The notes under the pieces: model-generated
The model's database searches: none
The model's input: the letters and a program-made list of their open reading frames with translations, nothing else
What the model was told of the DNA's origin: nothing
Made by a program: the position numbers and the translations under genes
In this document: one piece after another, positions 7,886-8,087 of the stretch
How the letters are laid out: every line of letters begins with the position of its first letter
Position numbering within the stretch: position 1 is the stretch's first letter
Source: Rikenellaceae bacterium
Lineage (GTDB): Bacteria > Bacteroidota > Bacteroidia > Bacteroidales > Rikenellaceae
Assembly (NCBI GenBank): GCA_021203585.1
Contig: JAJQAW010000357.1
Location: 7,001-15,087, forward strand
Direction of reading: 5' to 3'
Length of the DNA stretch: 8,087 nucleotides

Positions 7886-7917
7886 ACAGCCTAAGAGGTT
7901 GATTCCCATTCTTTTTT
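7876..7917 (+). terminator. Plus-strand intrinsic terminator facing away from susC
   Basis: GAATGGGAA (7876-7884) pairs perfectly with TTCCCATTC (7903-7911). An inner stem follows after a small 2x1 internal loop: CAGCCT (7887-7892) with AGGTTG (7896-7901), including one G.T pair, closed by a 3-base loop. TTTTTT runs from 7912 to 7917. The T tract exists only on the plus strand; on the minus strand the hairpin is preceded by A residues and followed by GGAAATATG, so it would not terminate susC transcription. Confidence 0.6.
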
Positions 7918-7985
7918 GTCCGCAAGCCTTTCCGGTGTATGGGCTCTCTCTTTATTTCAACGGTTTTTGAAGACCGATTGTAATG

Positions 7986-8015
7986 CAAAAATAACAAAAT
8001 AAAGGAAATTCGAAA
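7986..8015 (-). promoter_or_regulatory. Candidate Bacteroidales sigma-ABfr promoter for susC
   Basis: On the minus strand TATTTTTG (7993 to 7986) matches the Bacteroidales -7 consensus TAnnTTTG at every fixed position. TTTC (8015 to 8012), 18 bp upstream, matches the -33 TTTG in three of four bases. Transcription would start near 7980 and give a leader of about 240 nt before the susC ATG at 7738. The surroundings are strongly AT-rich, so a chance match is possible. Confidence 0.35.
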
Positions 8016-8044
8016 CTAAAAAAATACATAAACATAAGATTTTT

Positions 8045-8064
8045 TCGTTCATTCGGATGAACGA
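8045..8064. promoter_or_regulatory. Perfect dyad upstream of the susC promoter, possible regulator site
   Basis: TCGTTCAT (8045-8052) and ATGAACGA (8057-8064) form an 8+8 perfect inverted repeat with spacer TCGG. It lies about 30 bp upstream of the candidate -33 element, near -65 to -85 from the inferred start, where activators of nutrient-uptake operons often bind. A second small palindrome, ATCATTGAT, follows at 8066-8074. It is not a terminator on either strand: on plus the T-run comes before the stem, and on minus the stem is followed by A residues. The function is inferred. Confidence 0.35.
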
Positions 8065-8087
8065 TATCATTGATCGGTGAAAAGGCA

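Larger units (their letters stand above)
7787..7917 (+). ncRNA. Candidate cis-antisense small RNA over the susC leader
   Basis: Two stem-loops lie head to tail on the plus strand, antisense to the susC leader: 7787-7819, and 7876-7911 followed by T6. The second has intrinsic-terminator form, yet no plus-strand protein gene lies within several kb upstream for it to terminate. The one wobble pair in each stem is G.U only in plus-strand RNA and becomes an A.C mismatch in the susC mRNA. Small RNAs antisense to susC leaders that repress the operon are known in Bacteroides (DonS type). The 5' end is set at the first hairpin for lack of better evidence; I found no convincing plus-strand promoter (TATTTAAG at 7749-7756 is only a partial -7 match). 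Existence is inferred. Confidence 0.3.

Noticed and set aside
7739..8087. Small protein genes in the region upstream of susC
   Set aside because: Only very short frames occur (for example about 10 codons from the ATG at 7939), without ribosome sites or recognisable content.
1..8087. CRISPR array, insertion sequence, tRNA or rRNA gene, or defence system
   Set aside because: Reading both strands I saw no spaced direct repeats, no terminal repeats with a transposase, no tRNA cloverleaf or rRNA stretch, and no nuclease or other defence-type domains.

Overview
The window looks like a piece of a Bacteroidota (probably Bacteroidales) chromosome. The main evidence is a SusC/SusD pair on the minus strand: a TonB-linked outer-membrane receptor and its surface lipoprotein. 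The weak or absent Shine-Dalgarno sequences, an AT-rich leader and a possible TAnnTTTG promoter box in front of susC fit as well. The fairly GC-rich coding sequence would suit Alistipes/Rikenellaceae or a relative, but the genus is a guess.

Left part (1-2725, plus strand): the last 26 codons of an unidentified gene, a zinc D-Ala-D-Ala dipeptidase lipoprotein (M15D, VanX/DdpX type), a YvbK-like GNAT acetyltransferase and tilS (tRNA-Ile lysidine synthetase). The first three genes abut with no bases between stop and start (TAA-ATG, then TAG-ATG). tilS follows 31 bp later. This looks like one housekeeping transcription unit. A strong, nearly symmetric hairpin at 2744-2773 closes it and also serves the convergent susD.

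Right part (2795-7738, minus strand): susC then susD, 15 bp apart, with no glycoside hydrolase, sulfatase, sigma/anti-sigma pair or hybrid sensor in view. susD is intact (614 aa). susC is one continuous reading frame of about 1028 codons with a complete family architecture, but two in-frame stop codons interrupt it: TGA at codon 33 (signal-peptide end) and TAA at codon 394 (barrel). There is no frameshift. It is best called a recently inactivated pseudogene, unless the stops are sequence errors.

Leader and upstream region (7739-8087): no gene. It holds a possible Bacteroidales promoter for susC and two stem-loops (7787-7819 and 7876-7911). The second stem-loop is followed by six T residues on the plus strand, the geometry of an intrinsic terminator pointing against susC. 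The wobble pairs in both stems form only in plus-strand RNA. With no plus-strand protein gene nearby, this suggests a cis-antisense small RNA over the susC leader, like the DonS-type RNAs known from Bacteroides polysaccharide-utilisation loci. A perfect dyad at 8045-8064 lies upstream of the promoter and may be a regulator site. The antisense RNA and the doubly nonsense-mutated susC are the two points most worth checking.
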